From: Polynucleobacter sp. MWH-UH35A
GTDB taxonomy: Bacteria > Pseudomonadota > Gammaproteobacteria > Burkholderiales > Burkholderiaceae
Length of the DNA stretch: 64,000 nucleotides
Direction: 5' to 3'
Assembly (NCBI RefSeq): GCF_018687075.1
Contig: NZ_CP061285.1
Location: 496,001-560,000, forward strand
A program made the translations under genes and the position numbers. This document shows positions 21,095-30,601 of the stretch, one piece after another (position 1 is the first letter of the stretch; each line of letters begins with the position of its first letter). The notes below the pieces were generated by a model. The model did not search any database. It had not been told where the DNA came from and worked only from the letters and a program-made list of their open reading frames with translations.

Positions 21095-21919
21095 ATGAAC
21101 TTTGACCTTATTACCTCAAAAGAGAATCCGCTCTTCAAAGAGATTCGTAATTTACAGGCTGCTGGCTCTAAAGGTCAGAAGGCTAGGTTGGCTAGCGGCC
21201 AAGCTTTATTAGAAGGCATTCATCTTGTGCAGACTTGGGTGGGTGACCCTGCGCTAAAAACGTTGCTTACATCAGAAATTGGGTTAAAGAATATTGAAAT
21301 CTCTCAAGCTGTATATGAGCACCTCGAGATCTGCCCAGACACCAAAGTATTCCAATTAGATAGCGCACTCTGGGATCTTCTATCAGATTTAGTCAATGCA
21401 CCGCATATTACGGGCTTGTTAGATCTTCCAAAATCAACACTAACTGCACCGCAATCAATGTCAACGCTTGCTGGGGATGTGGTGATATTGGATCGAGTGC
21501 AAGATGCTGGAAACGTAGGCTCTATTCTTCGTACTGCCGCTGCAGCTGGCTTTACTCAAGTGATTACTTTATCCGGTTGTGCCCATTTGTGGTCTACCAA
21601 AGTATTGCGTGCAGGAATGGGGGCTCACAAATTGCTAGATTTGTATGAAGGCTGGTCCAACCAGCAGGTGTTGAGTGCTGTGACCGCACCTTTATTGGCG
21701 GCTACAGCAGATGCCGAGCAGGACCTCTATTTACTCAAGAAAGATTTACTCCATCCTGTGGCTTGGGTAATGGGTAGTGAGGGCCAGGGCGTATCAGATG
21801 ATTTGCTGGGTCAAGCTAAAGGGGTTTCGATTCCGATTGATCCAAGGGTAGAGTCGTTGAATGTCTCAACGGCAGCAGCAATTTGTCTATTTGAGACGGT
21901 GCGTGTCAGGCGCTCTTAA
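21095..21919 (+). CDS. SpoU/TrmH-family RNA 2'-O-methyltransferase
   Basis: SPOUT-fold methyltransferase of rRNA or tRNA ribose. All three knot motifs are present: DRVQDAGNVGSILRTAAAAG, VMGSEGQGVSDDLL and IPIDPRVESLNVSTAAAIC. The N-terminal 100 residues resemble the RNA-binding substrate domain (KENPLFKEIRNL, LEGIHLV). The exact target nucleotide cannot be told from sequence alone. It follows rnhB by 14 bases and closes the long plus-strand series. Confidence 0.9.
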   Translation: MNFDLITSKENPLFKEIRNLQAAGSKGQKARLASGQALLEGIHLVQTWVGDPALKTLLTSEIGLKNIEISQAVYEHLEICPDTKVFQLDSALWDLLSDLVNAPHITGLLDLPKSTLTAPQSMSTLAGDVVILDRVQDAGNVGSILRTAAAAGFTQVITLSGCAHLWSTKVLRAGMGAHKLLDLYEGWSNQQVLSAVTAPLLAATADAEQDLYLLKKDLLHPVAWVMGSEGQGVSDDLLGQAKGVSIPIDPRVESLNVSTAAAICLFETVRVRRS

Positions 21920-21938
21920 GAAAGAGACTCACGCTGCA

Positions 21939-22766
21939 TTACCCTAGTATTGTTTTATCGGACTTTATTGCCTGCAGTACGGTGGTGGCGATTTCTTCAA
22001 TCGATTTGCTGGTTGTGAGAACCCAAGGAATCGATTGCTTTTTCATCATTGCCGTAGCTTCGTTAATTTCATAGCGGCAGTTTTCTAGCTTGGCGTAATT
22101 GCTACCGGGTCTGCGTTCATTACGGATCTCCGATAAGCGTTCTGCATCAATCATCAGTCCAAAGATCTTCTGGCGATATGGCACCAAATCCTTCGGTAGT
22201 TGCCCGCGTTCAAAGTCTTCAGGAATCAGAGGATAGTTGGCTGCCTTCAATCCGTATTGCATTGCTAAGTAGAGGCTGGTTGGTGTTTTGCCAACACGAG
22301 AGATGCCAATCAGAATGACATCGGCTTCCGCTAAGTTTTGATTCGATTGGCCATCATCATGCGCCAAAGAATAGTTGATCGCCTCAATACGGTTTTTATA
22401 GGCCTCGGTATCCGCATTGTGGTGGAGACGGTTCATTGCATGGGTGGATTTCATACCCAAAGCAGCTTCGAGCGGGGCCACGAAGGTCTGGAACATATCC
22501 AGTATTAAGCCATTTGCTTTCCCAACAATGGCGTTAAGCTCAGAATTCACCAAAGTAGTGAAAACAATGGGCTGAACCCCATATTTGTTGGCTGCTTGGT
22601 TGATGCTGCTAACGGCATCATGGGCTTTGTCAACGCTATCCACAAAAGGTACGCGAATATGCTTAAAAGTGGCCTCAAATTGGGCCAAAATCGACTGGCT
22701 GAAGTTCTCGGCGGTAATACCGGTGCCGTCAGAAACAATAAAAACAATACGGGTTTCGTTAGTCAT
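21939..22766 (-). CDS. ppsR: PEP synthase regulatory protein (kinase/pyrophosphorylase, DUF299)
   Basis: Inactivates PEP synthase by ADP-dependent phosphorylation of a threonine next to the catalytic His and reactivates it by phosphorolysis. The 275-residue protein starts IVFIVSDGTGITAENFSQS and has the P-loop-like ISRVGKTPTSLYLA, both typical of the family. It lies divergently 106 bases from ppsA, its target, which is strong context. Confidence 0.96.
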   Translation of the reverse strand: MTNETRIVFIVSDGTGITAENFSQSILAQFEATFKHIRVPFVDSVDKAHDAVSSINQAANKYGVQPIVFTTLVNSELNAIVGKANGLILDMFQTFVAPLEAALGMKSTHAMNRLHHNADTEAYKNRIEAINYSLAHDDGQSNQNLAEADVILIGISRVGKTPTSLYLAMQYGLKAANYPLIPEDFERGQLPKDLVPYRQKIFGLMIDAERLSEIRNERRPGSNYAKLENCRYEINEATAMMKKQSIPWVLTTSKSIEEIATTVLQAIKSDKTILG

Positions 22767-22872
22767 GAATTTGGCTTAAAAGTCGGGGTCAGCACTACAA
22801 TAGAATCATATTAAAGCATGCCCCGTTTAGGGTGGCCGCTACACCAGTTTCCTTATCCTTAGAGAGTATTTT

Positions 22873-25278
22873 ATGTCCAACCAACAGCAACAAAATAGCA
22901 GTATGGCTGATGCCTATGTTTTGCCTTTTGAGCAACTTCGTATGACGGATGTTGAATCCGTCGGCGGAAAAAATGCTTCATTAGGGGAAATGATTTCTCA
23001 GTTAGCGTCCACGGGCGTTCGTGTTCCCACTGGATTTGCAACCACTGCATTGGCTTTCCGTGATTTTCTGAAACACAATAATCTGACTGAGCGTATTCAG
23101 CAGCGTTTGGAAGGCTTGAATATTGATGATGTGCGTGCATTGGCTCAAGCAGGCGCAGAGATTCGTAACTGGATCGAAACAGCGCCATTTCAGCCTAAGC
23201 TGGAAGAAGAAATTCGTAAAGCTTTTGCAGTGTTGGACGATTCTGGTAAAGGCTCATTTGCCGTGCGTTCTTCAGCTACTGCTGAAGACTTGCCAGATGC
23301 CTCTTTTGCTGGTCAGCAAGAAACTTTCTTGAATGTCGAAGGTATTGATGATGTTTTGAAGAAGATTCGTGAAGTATTTGCCTCTCTCTATAACGATCGC
23401 GCCATCTCCTATCGTGTTCATAAGGGCTTTGCCCACGCTGAAGTGGCCTTATCAGCTGGTATCCAGCGTATGGTGCGTTCGGACTTGGGTGCTGCTGGCG
23501 TGATGTTTACCTTGGACACAGAGTCTGGATTTGAGGACGTGGTTTTCATCACCTCTAGCTATGGCTTGGGTGAGACTGTTGTGCAAGGCGCAGTGAATCC
23601 CGATGAGTTTTATGTTTTCAAAACTACCTTAGCCCAGGATAAGAAGGCAATCATTCGTCGCTCCTTGGGTTCTAAGTTAATTCAGATGCAATTTGCCCCT
23701 AAAGGCTCTGCAGAAAAAGTGCAGACAGTTGATGTGTCTCCAGAGAAACGCAATCGTTTCTCATTGGAAGATGCAGATATCACCGAGTTGGCTAAATATG
23801 CAGTGATCATTGAGAAACACTACGGTCGTCCAATGGATATCGAGTGGGGCAAGGATGGTCAAGACGGTCGCATCTATATTCTTCAGGCGCGCCCTGAGAC
23901 TGTGAAAAGCCAGGCAGCTGGTCAAGTAGAAATGCGCTACAAGCTAAAAGGTAGCTCTAAGGTGTTGGCGAAGGGTCGTGCGATCGGTCAAAAGATTGGC
24001 GCTGGTCCTGTGCGCATTATTCGTGACCCAAGCGAGATGGATCGTGTGCAGCCAGGTGACGTATTGGTTGCCGATATGACCGATCCAAATTGGGAGCCAG
24101 TGATGAAGCGCGCTTCTGCGATTGTGACTAATCGTGGTGGACGCACTTGTCATGCAGCAATCATTGCCCGTGAGCTAGGTGTTCCTGCAGTGGTTGGTTG
24201 CGGTGATGCTACTGAGAATTTGCAAGATGGCATGATGGTCACAGTTTCTTGTGCAGAAGGTGACGAAGGTCACATTTATGACGGCTTGATCGAAACTGAG
24301 GTCACTGAAGTATCACGTGGTGCTCTGCCAGAGATTCCTGTGAAGATCACTATGAATATCGGCAATCCTCAGCTGGCATTTGATTTTTGCCAAATTCCAA
24401 ATGCGGGTGTTGGCTTAGCGCGTCTTGAGTTCATCATCAATAACTACATCGGCGTACATCCACGCGCTGTATTGGAATATCCAAATATTGATCCTGACCT
24501 AAAGCGTGCGGTGGAGAGTGTTGCCCGCGGCTACGCTAGCCCACGTCAGTTCTACGAAGATAAGTTGGTTGAAGGTGTAGCAACAATCGCTGCCGCTTTC
24601 TATCCAAAGCCAGTCATCGTACGTTTATCGGACTTCAAATCCAATGAATATAAGAAGTTAATTGGCGGATCACGTTACGAGCCAGATGAAGAAAATCCAA
24701 TGCTAGGTTTCCGCGGCGCATCACGTTATGTTTCAGAGGATTTCGGTGAAGCATTTGCACTTGAGTGTGCAGCGATGAGGCGTGTACGTGAAGACATGGG
24801 TCTAGACAACGTTGAGATCATGGTTCCGTTTGTGCGCACCATCAATCAAGCGAAGCGTGTAATCGATATGATGGAGAAGTTTGGTCTCAAGCGTGGTGTT
24901 AATGGCTTACGCCTTATCATGATGTGTGAGATTCCATCCAATGCCATTCTGGCAGATCAGTTCCTTGAGTATTTTGACGGCTTCTCTATCGGCTCAAACG
25001 ATATGACCCAATTAACCTTGGGTCTAGATCGTGACTCCGGTATGGAATTGCTCGCTATCGACTTTGACGAACGTGATCCAGCAGTAGAGTTCATGATTGC
25101 CCGATCTATTGATGCTTGCCGTAAGCAAAATAAGTATGTTGGCATTTGCGGACAAGGCCCTTCAGATCACCCAGACTTTGCTCGTTGGTTGGTTGAAAAA
25201 GGGATTACTTCAATATCACTGAACCCAGATAGTGTGGTTGCTACTTGGGAGATGTTGGGTAAGAGCTTAAAAGCCTAA
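22873..25278 (+). CDS. ppsA: Phosphoenolpyruvate synthase
   Basis: Converts pyruvate and ATP to PEP, AMP and phosphate, allowing growth on three-carbon acids. The protein (801 residues) has an N-terminal ATP-binding domain ([31 protein letters not shown]), the swivelling phosphohistidine domain with H427 in [17 protein letters not shown], and a PEP-utilising TIM barrel ending with [15 protein letters not shown] (catalytic Cys). The Thr before H427 is the expected target of the divergent PpsR. A hairpin terminator follows. Confidence 0.98.
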   Translation: MSNQQQQNSSMADAYVLPFEQLRMTDVESVGGKNASLGEMISQLASTGVRVPTGFATTALAFRDFLKHNNLTERIQQRLEGLNIDDVRALAQAGAEIRNWIETAPFQPKLEEEIRKAFAVLDDSGKGSFAVRSSATAEDLPDASFAGQQETFLNVEGIDDVLKKIREVFASLYNDRAISYRVHKGFAHAEVALSAGIQRMVRSDLGAAGVMFTLDTESGFEDVVFITSSYGLGETVVQGAVNPDEFYVFKTTLAQDKKAIIRRSLGSKLIQMQFAPKGSAEKVQTVDVSPEKRNRFSLEDADITELAKYAVIIEKHYGRPMDIEWGKDGQDGRIYILQARPETVKSQAAGQVEMRYKLKGSSKVLAKGRAIGQKIGAGPVRIIRDPSEMDRVQPGDVLVADMTDPNWEPVMKRASAIVTNRGGRTCHAAIIARELGVPAVVGCGDATENLQDGMMVTVSCAEGDEGHIYDGLIETEVTEVSRGALPEIPVKITMNIGNPQLAFDFCQIPNAGVGLARLEFIINNYIGVHPRAVLEYPNIDPDLKRAVESVARGYASPRQFYEDKLVEGVATIAAAFYPKPVIVRLSDFKSNEYKKLIGGSRYEPDEENPMLGFRGASRYVSEDFGEAFALECAAMRRVREDMGLDNVEIMVPFVRTINQAKRVIDMMEKFGLKRGVNGLRLIMMCEIPSNAILADQFLEYFDGFSIGSNDMTQLTLGLDRDSGMELLAIDFDERDPAVEFMIARSIDACRKQNKYVGICGQGPSDHPDFARWLVEKGITSISLNPDSVVATWEMLGKSLKA

Positions 25279-25310
25279 CTACAAAACACAGTAGTCACAA
25301 GTACTAAAGC

Positions 25311-25341
25311 AAAAGGCCTAGATTCCTCTAGGCCTTTTTGT
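25311..25341. terminator. Bidirectional terminator between ppsA and the Anbu operon
   Basis: AAAAGGCCTAGA (25311-25322) pairs perfectly with TCTAGGCCTTTT (25327-25338) around the loop TTCC. It is flanked by A-rich sequence on the left and T-rich on the right, so it can end transcription of ppsA (plus) and of the convergent Anbu gene (minus). Confidence 0.88.
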
Positions 25342-25375
25342 TTATGAAGAGATCAAACGCTTAAGCGCAAGCAAT

Positions 25376-26272
25376 TTACTTTTTCTTAGTCGCTACTTTT
25401 TTGACAGGCACCTTCTTTAATGGTTTTCTAGGCATTGTTGGTTTTGATGATGCAACTGTTTTTGCGGGTCTCGCTTTTGGTGGCCGATGATTGATCGGGA
25501 CAGCTCCCATCTTTTTGGCCGGTGCTGAAATAGCGCTGGATTTATGGGCTCCGCTCCAGCTTGGTTCCGAGATGGAGTTAAATGCAGCGCGTAATTTTTC
25601 CCCCCATAACTGATGGATCATTTGGAAGTAAGGATTGGATTCATCCATAGTGACTAGTTTGTCGGCTCGCAATGAATTCTTTTCATAAACAAGCAAGTCC
25701 AGCGGCAGCCCTACAGAAATATTACTGTTTAATGTGGAATCCATGGAGATCAAAGCGCACTTGGTAGCTAGGTTGAGGGAGGTGTTGAAGTTCAACACTC
25801 TATCTAGAATAGGTTTACCGTATTTGGATTCACCGATTTGGAAGTAACAAGTTTCGGGCGTGGCTTCAATAAAGTTGCCAGCTGAGTAGATATTAAAGAG
25901 GCGAGGTCTTTCGCCTTTTACTTGTCCACCAAAGATCAGATTGCAGTTGAAGTCGATTCCGGCTTTTTCTAGTGCCTCGTGGTCACGTTCGTAAACCTGT
26001 TTGATGGCATCACCAATTACTACGGCGGCATCATGCGAATTTTCAGCGGTCCAAAGGTTTTTGCCGTTGAGAAATTGACCTTGGAGCAGAATTTCTTTAA
26101 CAGCTTGAGTAATGGCTAGATTACCAGCGCTCATTAGGGTGAAAAAACGATCCTTTTCTTGAAATAAGGTCATTTTTCTGAAAGTGCCGATTTGATCTAC
26201 ACCGGCATTGGTGCGGGTGTCAGATAAAAACACAAGACCATCTTTAAGGCAAAGCCCAACACAATACGTCAT
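25376..26272 (-). CDS. anbu: Anbu, ancestral bacterial proteasome-like Ntn hydrolase, with basic tail
   Basis: Ntn-fold protein related to proteasome beta subunits and HslV; family members form open-ring oligomers and their substrates are unsettled. I start at the ATG at 26272, so the next residue is Thr (MTYCVGLC), the expected nucleophile once Met is removed; an in-frame TTG six bases upstream would bury it. In mature numbering T1, D17 (LSDTRTN) and K32 (FRKM) make the proteasome-type active site. After about residue 245 comes a tail of some 50 residues rich in Lys, Pro and Ala that is not part of the fold. It is the last gene of the minus-strand operon with the transglutaminase, alpha-E and ATP-grasp genes. 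Confidence 0.9.
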   Translation of the reverse strand: MTYCVGLCLKDGLVFLSDTRTNAGVDQIGTFRKMTLFQEKDRFFTLMSAGNLAITQAVKEILLQGQFLNGKNLWTAENSHDAAVVIGDAIKQVYERDHEALEKAGIDFNCNLIFGGQVKGERPRLFNIYSAGNFIEATPETCYFQIGESKYGKPILDRVLNFNTSLNLATKCALISMDSTLNSNISVGLPLDLLVYEKNSLRADKLVTMDESNPYFQMIHQLWGEKLRAAFNSISEPSWSGAHKSSAISAPAKKMGAVPINHRPPKARPAKTVASSKPTMPRKPLKKVPVKKVATKKK

Positions 26273-26325
26273 TCCCAAACCCTCTTTATTATTTCTTAAG
26301 ATTATCTCTTAAAAATCAGAGGAGC

Positions 26326-27123
26326 TTAGCTGAGTTGCTGTATCGATATATTGGCACTGAGCTCTTCACCGCCACCGCCAGAGCGCACCCCTTTAACTGG
26401 GGCGGCAGAGTAGTAATCCCTACCTATAGCAAGGCGTATATGGCGCGAATCAATTAAGCAAGCGTGGGTAATATCCACACTAGTCCAGATCCCTTTTTCA
26501 ATATCACTACAAAAGTCGATCCAAGCATGGCTGGCAAGGTTAGGGGATTCTTCGGCAAAGAAATATCCGCTGACATATCGAGCGGGCACACCCGATGCGC
26601 GGCATAGACTTAACATGATGTGGGCATGATCTTGGCAGACGCCCGTTTTCATGGCAAAGGATTGTGCGGCAGTCGTAGCAAAGTTGGTTTGTCCTGGGGT
26701 GTACACAATCAAACCTTGTACTGCCTCAGCGAGTTTAAGTACTTGATCGACAGAATTTTTCTTTGGCAGACTATAAGAGAAGTATTCCAGCATCTCCTCT
26801 GTTGACTCGGTTAAATTGGTTTGCTGCAAAAGATAGTAGGGCGAGACTGCCTTGGCATCGTCGATAAACTCAAAGGCATCTTGAGTATGAACCTCACCCT
26901 CAGCCTCAATCATCATTGAGGTGTAGGGGCTCTCTTGGACAAAGACGCTGCAAAGATTGCCAAATGTATCTACTGAATTGGAAGCTTTGATTGGAGTGCT
27001 AATTTTCCATTTATCGATCTGCTGTCCAGCAACCGTCTGCGGTGTTAGTCTAAGCTCTTGAATGGAGTAGCGTACAGGTGTCTCATAACGGTACTCAGTG
27101 CGATGGCGAATTTTAAGATGCAT
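26326..27123 (-). CDS. Transglutaminase-like cysteine protease domain protein
   Basis: A bacterial transglutaminase-like protein with the N-terminal beta domain (MHLKIRHRTEYRYETPVRYS) followed by the papain-like core. The triad is visible as C163 (TGVCQDHAHIM), H199 (ASHAWIDF) and D217 (SVDITH). Family members are thought to cut or crosslink peptide bonds; the substrate is unknown. It lies 12 bases downstream of the alpha-E gene and 53 bases upstream of anbu. This association is widespread and suggests one system acting on peptides. Confidence 0.9.
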   Translation of the reverse strand: MHLKIRHRTEYRYETPVRYSIQELRLTPQTVAGQQIDKWKISTPIKASNSVDTFGNLCSVFVQESPYTSMMIEAEGEVHTQDAFEFIDDAKAVSPYYLLQQTNLTESTEEMLEYFSYSLPKKNSVDQVLKLAEAVQGLIVYTPGQTNFATTAAQSFAMKTGVCQDHAHIMLSLCRASGVPARYVSGYFFAEESPNLASHAWIDFCSDIEKGIWTSVDITHACLIDSRHIRLAIGRDYYSAAPVKGVRSGGGGEELSANISIQQLS

Positions 27124-27135
27124 ATTTTTATTTTC

Positions 27136-28113
27136 TTAGGCAACGGCAAGCGGTATGAGATAAGCACTACTGAACTCATCGGCTATATGATTGATGCGCT
27201 CCAAGAAGGCTTCAATATATTCTTCTAGGCCTTGCTCAAATACCTCGTCGATATCAGAGTATTCTAGGCTTGCTTTGAGCTTGCCAAGTAAGCGCTCAAT
27301 TTCTTTAGATTGTTGATTCTTCACCTCAGAAATTAAAGGGATCAATTCATTGACGCAACATACGAGTGATCGCGGCATTTGCCTGTTAAAAATCAGCAAT
27401 TGAGCAACTTGTTTTGGTGTAACTTGATCAGAATAAATTTGGCGGTAAATTTCAAAGGCTGAGACAGAGCGAAGTAAAGCGGCCCAGTGATAGAAATCAA
27501 AGAAATCGCCATCAGCGCCATCATCAGACTTCTTGTTGGGACTTAATACCTTGATCGCTGCCTGATCTTCATATTTGGTTTGTAGAATACGGGCAGTATT
27601 ATCAGCGCGCTCAAGTAGTGTGCCCACGTTAATGAAGTAGAAAGCTTCGTTCTTGAGCATCGTGCCGTAAAGAACGCCCCTAAACAGATGGCAGCGATGT
27701 TTTACCCATTCCAGCAGGCGACTAGGATCGGCTTGATGTCTTGCTTCTAAGATGCGTTGAAGTTCAAGCCAAGTGGTATTCTGAGTTTCCCAAACCTCGG
27801 AAGTAATCTTGCCGCGGATGACGCGCGCATTCTCTCGGGCGGCAAATAAACACGAAACAATGCTTGACGGGTTGCTGGTTTCATAAATCATGAAATCCAG
27901 AACATTTTCTCGATTGATCACATCGTATTTACTAAGAAATGCATCTTCTAACTTAGAAATCGTCAGTAATTTTTTCCAGCTTTGCTCTAAAAACTCTGCG
28001 GGCTGTGGAAGAAGGGAGGTCTGGTGATTTACGTCGAGCATGCGAGCAGTATTTTCTGCACGCTCGGTGTAGCGGGCCATCCAGTAAAGACAATCAGCGG
28101 TACGACTTAACAT
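27136..28113 (-). CDS. Alpha-E domain protein
   Basis: All-helical protein of the family named for an alpha-helical domain rich in conserved glutamates. It starts MLSRTADCLYWMARYTERAENTAR (first 20 residues diagnostic) and contains ARENARVIRGKI and LLERADNTARIL, the two recurring ARE/ERADN helices. No catalytic motif is recognised and the biochemical role is unknown. It sits between the ATP-grasp and the transglutaminase genes, and its near-universal pairing with them is the best clue to function. Confidence 0.9.
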   Translation of the reverse strand: MLSRTADCLYWMARYTERAENTARMLDVNHQTSLLPQPAEFLEQSWKKLLTISKLEDAFLSKYDVINRENVLDFMIYETSNPSSIVSCLFAARENARVIRGKITSEVWETQNTTWLELQRILEARHQADPSRLLEWVKHRCHLFRGVLYGTMLKNEAFYFINVGTLLERADNTARILQTKYEDQAAIKVLSPNKKSDDGADGDFFDFYHWAALLRSVSAFEIYRQIYSDQVTPKQVAQLLIFNRQMPRSLVCCVNELIPLISEVKNQQSKEIERLLGKLKASLEYSDIDEVFEQGLEEYIEAFLERINHIADEFSSAYLIPLAVA

Positions 28114-28141
28114 GTGTTTCCTTATTTCCTTTACTTTTCTC

Positions 28142-29554
28142 TCACTCTTCTAATACCCAGGTGTCTTTAGTTCCACCGCCTTGGGAGGAGTTCACTACTA
28201 AAGAACCTTCTTTGAGTGCAACCCTAGTCAATCCACCCGGAACCATCTTGATGGTTTTGCCTGAGAGAACGAAAGGTCTTAAATCGATATGTCTTGGCGC
28301 AACTCCCGACTCTACAAACGTAGGACAGGTGGAAAGTGCCAAAGTAGGCTGAGCAATATATTTGTCTGGATTGGCGATCAGGTGCGTTCTAAATTCTTCA
28401 ATCTCTGCTTTAGTGGATGCGGGTCCAACCAACATGCCGTAACCACCAGCACCATGTGTCAGCTTCACAACCAACTTCTCTAAATTGGCTAATGTGTATG
28501 CCAAATCATCTGTCTTGCGACATTGGAAAGTAGGAACATTATTGAGAATCGGTTTCTCACCAAGATAAAACTCGATCATCTCGGGGACATACGGATAAAT
28601 AGATTTGTCATCGGCGATGCCAGTACCAATCGCATTTGCTAATGTCACATTACCAGCACGATGTGCTGACAATAAGCCAGCAACTCCCAGAGTCGAATCA
28701 GAGCGGAATGCCAATGGATCTAGGAAGTCGTCGTCGACGCGTCGATAGATCACATCAACCCGCTCGGGTCCTTGAGTGGTGCGCATAAAGACCTGTTCAT
28801 TCTTAACAAACAAGTCCTTACCCTCTACGAGCTCAACGCCCATCTGCTGCGCAAGGTAGCTGTGTTCAAAGTAAGCCGAGTTGTACATGCCGGGCGTCAA
28901 TACAACCACATTCGGTTTTTTAACATCATCCGGTTTCACGGACTTGAGACATTCCAATAAAAGATCTGGGTAATGCTCTACCGGGGCAATGCGATATTTT
29001 TGAAAGAGGTCAGGGAAGAGTCGCATCATCATCTTGCGGTCTTCAACCATGTATGACACACCCGAAGGTACGCGCAAATTATCTTCTAGAACGTAGAACT
29101 CGCCCTCGCCAGCACGTACGATATCGATACCAGCAATTTGCGCATAGATATCGCGCGGGACGCTAACGTTACGCATCTCGGGACGATACTGCGCGTTGTT
29201 ATAAATTTGTTCAGCCGGAACAATACCTGCCTTAATAATTTCTTCATCGTGGTAAACATCGTAGATAAAGCGATTAAGTGCTTTTACACGTTGACGCAAG
29301 CCTGCCTCAAGCTGCTCCCACTCTTTGGCGGTAAAGATACGGGGCACTTGATCAAATGGAATGGTTCTTTCAGAACCAAGATCGTCCCCATAAACAGCAA
29401 AAGTAATACCCACTCGTCTAAAAATCAGGTCGGCTTCAGCACGCTTGAGACCCATTAGGGTGTCGCTTTGCTGCTTCAGCCAGTTGTGAAAGATTTGGTA
29501 GTGGGGACGCGCTTTGCCTGCGGCGTCGAGCATTTCGTCAAAAGGCAATTTCAT
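28142..29554 (-). CDS. Circularly permuted type 2 ATP-grasp protein
   Basis: A 470-residue member of the circularly permuted ATP-grasp family, predicted to form amide or peptide bonds using ATP. Visible family blocks are NARIYDVYHDEEI-like NRFIYDVYHDEEI, GEFYVLEDNLRVPSGVSYM, TPGMYNSAYFEHS, VDVIYRRVDDDFLDP and KLTHGAGGYGMLVGP. It is the first gene of the Anbu operon, with a palindrome resembling an NtrC site 64-80 bases upstream of the start. Its product is unknown. Confidence 0.92.
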   Translation of the reverse strand: MKLPFDEMLDAAGKARPHYQIFHNWLKQQSDTLMGLKRAEADLIFRRVGITFAVYGDDLGSERTIPFDQVPRIFTAKEWEQLEAGLRQRVKALNRFIYDVYHDEEIIKAGIVPAEQIYNNAQYRPEMRNVSVPRDIYAQIAGIDIVRAGEGEFYVLEDNLRVPSGVSYMVEDRKMMMRLFPDLFQKYRIAPVEHYPDLLLECLKSVKPDDVKKPNVVVLTPGMYNSAYFEHSYLAQQMGVELVEGKDLFVKNEQVFMRTTQGPERVDVIYRRVDDDFLDPLAFRSDSTLGVAGLLSAHRAGNVTLANAIGTGIADDKSIYPYVPEMIEFYLGEKPILNNVPTFQCRKTDDLAYTLANLEKLVVKLTHGAGGYGMLVGPASTKAEIEEFRTHLIANPDKYIAQPTLALSTCPTFVESGVAPRHIDLRPFVLSGKTIKMVPGGLTRVALKEGSLVVNSSQGGGTKDTWVLEE

Positions 29555-29691
29555 AATGACAAATTAATGCTTTTGCAAAGGCGGGCACAAATGATTTGAA
29601 GCGCCTTGGTGCTGGATTGCACCATAAAAGTGCATAAATGCTCAGATATTTGCTTGAAGGGCGGTTTAGTCCAGATTTGGGGGGTGTTGGG
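29555..29691 (-). promoter_or_regulatory. Upstream region of the Anbu operon with NtrC-like site and weak sigma-54-like promoter
   Basis: TGCACC-N5-AGTGCA (29618-29634) matches the established NtrC pattern TGCACC-N5-GGTGCA at all but one position. On the minus strand a TTGCA (29574-29578) with a partial -24 element (TGTGCC instead of TGGCAC) lies at correct spacing between this site and the ATG. A stem TGGTGC/GCACCA (29607-29624) overlaps the site. The regulatory reading is inference. Confidence 0.4.
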
Positions 29692-30144
29692 TTAAGCGTT
29701 TAGATCGCCTCTAGCGATGCGGCCTTTTTGAACTTCCCATTCCCGTTCTTTGGTTGCAGCACGCTTGTCATGGAGTTTTTTACCCCTGGCAAGACCGATT
29801 TCGCATTTGACGTTACCTTTGGAGAAATGCAGGTTTAGAGGCACCAGGGTGTAGCCCTTTTGCTCTACTTTGCCAATCAGTTTGCGAATCTCAATAGCAT
29901 TGAGAAGGAGTTTTCTGGTGCGCGTGTTGTCCGGAACTATATGGGTGGAGGCTGATAGTAGGGGGGTGATATGGCAGCCGATTAGAAAAAGCTCCGCCTT
30001 GCGAATGACGACATACGCTTCTTTGATGTGCACGCGACCTGCGCGGATAGCTTTTACTTCCCAGCCTTCCAGTACAAGCCCTGCCTCAAAGCGTTCCTCG
30101 ATAAAATAATCAAAGAAGGCTTTTTTGTTATCGACGATACTCAT
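29692..30144 (-). CDS. smpB: SsrA-binding protein SmpB
   Basis: Binds tmRNA and brings it to stalled ribosomes for trans-translation. The 150-residue protein has [47 protein letters not shown] and a basic C-terminal tail, all characteristic. The start ATG at 30144 lies only 25 bases from the divergent ratA, a pairing conserved in many beta- and gammaproteobacteria. Confidence 0.97.
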   Translation of the reverse strand: MSIVDNKKAFFDYFIEERFEAGLVLEGWEVKAIRAGRVHIKEAYVVIRKAELFLIGCHITPLLSASTHIVPDNTRTRKLLLNAIEIRKLIGKVEQKGYTLVPLNLHFSKGNVKCEIGLARGKKLHDKRAATKEREWEVQKGRIARGDLNA

Positions 30145-30169
30145 ATTTATTTAGCTCTCAAGAACGATT

Positions 30170-30601
30170 ATGGCAGACGTCTACAAGACCGTTTTAATTG
30201 GCCAATCAGCTGACCGCATGTACGGGTTAGTGACGGATGTCGCCCGTTATCCCGAGTTTCTGCCCTGGTGTGGCGGGGTGGAAATTTTTGAGCAGACCGA
30301 GACTGTGCTTGATGCCAAAATCAATATTCATTTCAAGGGTATTACGCAGTACTTTCATACTCGAAATGTGAACCACCGCCCAGAGACCATTGATATGGTG
30401 TTTGTAGATGGTCCTTTTAAGCATTTTTCTGGTCAGTGGAACTTTATCCCGCTACGGGAAGATGCCTGTAAGGTCGAATTTAAGCTTCATTGGGAGTTTA
30501 AGAGCGTCATCCTCGATAAGATCATTGGCCCAGTGTTTGGGCACATTGCTGGCACCTTTGTTGATTGCTTTGTAAAGCGTGCCGAGGATCTCTATGGCTG
30601 A
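30170..30601 (+). CDS. ratA: RatA/COQ10-type START-domain protein
   Basis: Small START/polyketide-cyclase-fold protein (143 residues) with VTDVARYPEFLPWCGGVE and NFIPLREDACKVEF. Members have been called RatA, a ribosome-association inhibitor, and also resemble mitochondrial COQ10, a ubiquinone-binding chaperone; sequence alone does not decide. It overlaps ratB by eight bases and is divergent from smpB. Confidence 0.88.
   Translation: MADVYKTVLIGQSADRMYGLVTDVARYPEFLPWCGGVEIFEQTETVLDAKINIHFKGITQYFHTRNVNHRPETIDMVFVDGPFKHFSGQWNFIPLREDACKVEFKLHWEFKSVILDKIIGPVFGHIAGTFVDCFVKRAEDLYG

Noticed and set aside
29607..29624. TGGTGC/GCACCA hairpin as a terminator for smpB
   Set aside because: Six pairs with no T-run in either direction. 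It overlaps the NtrC-like site and is better read as part of the regulatory region.
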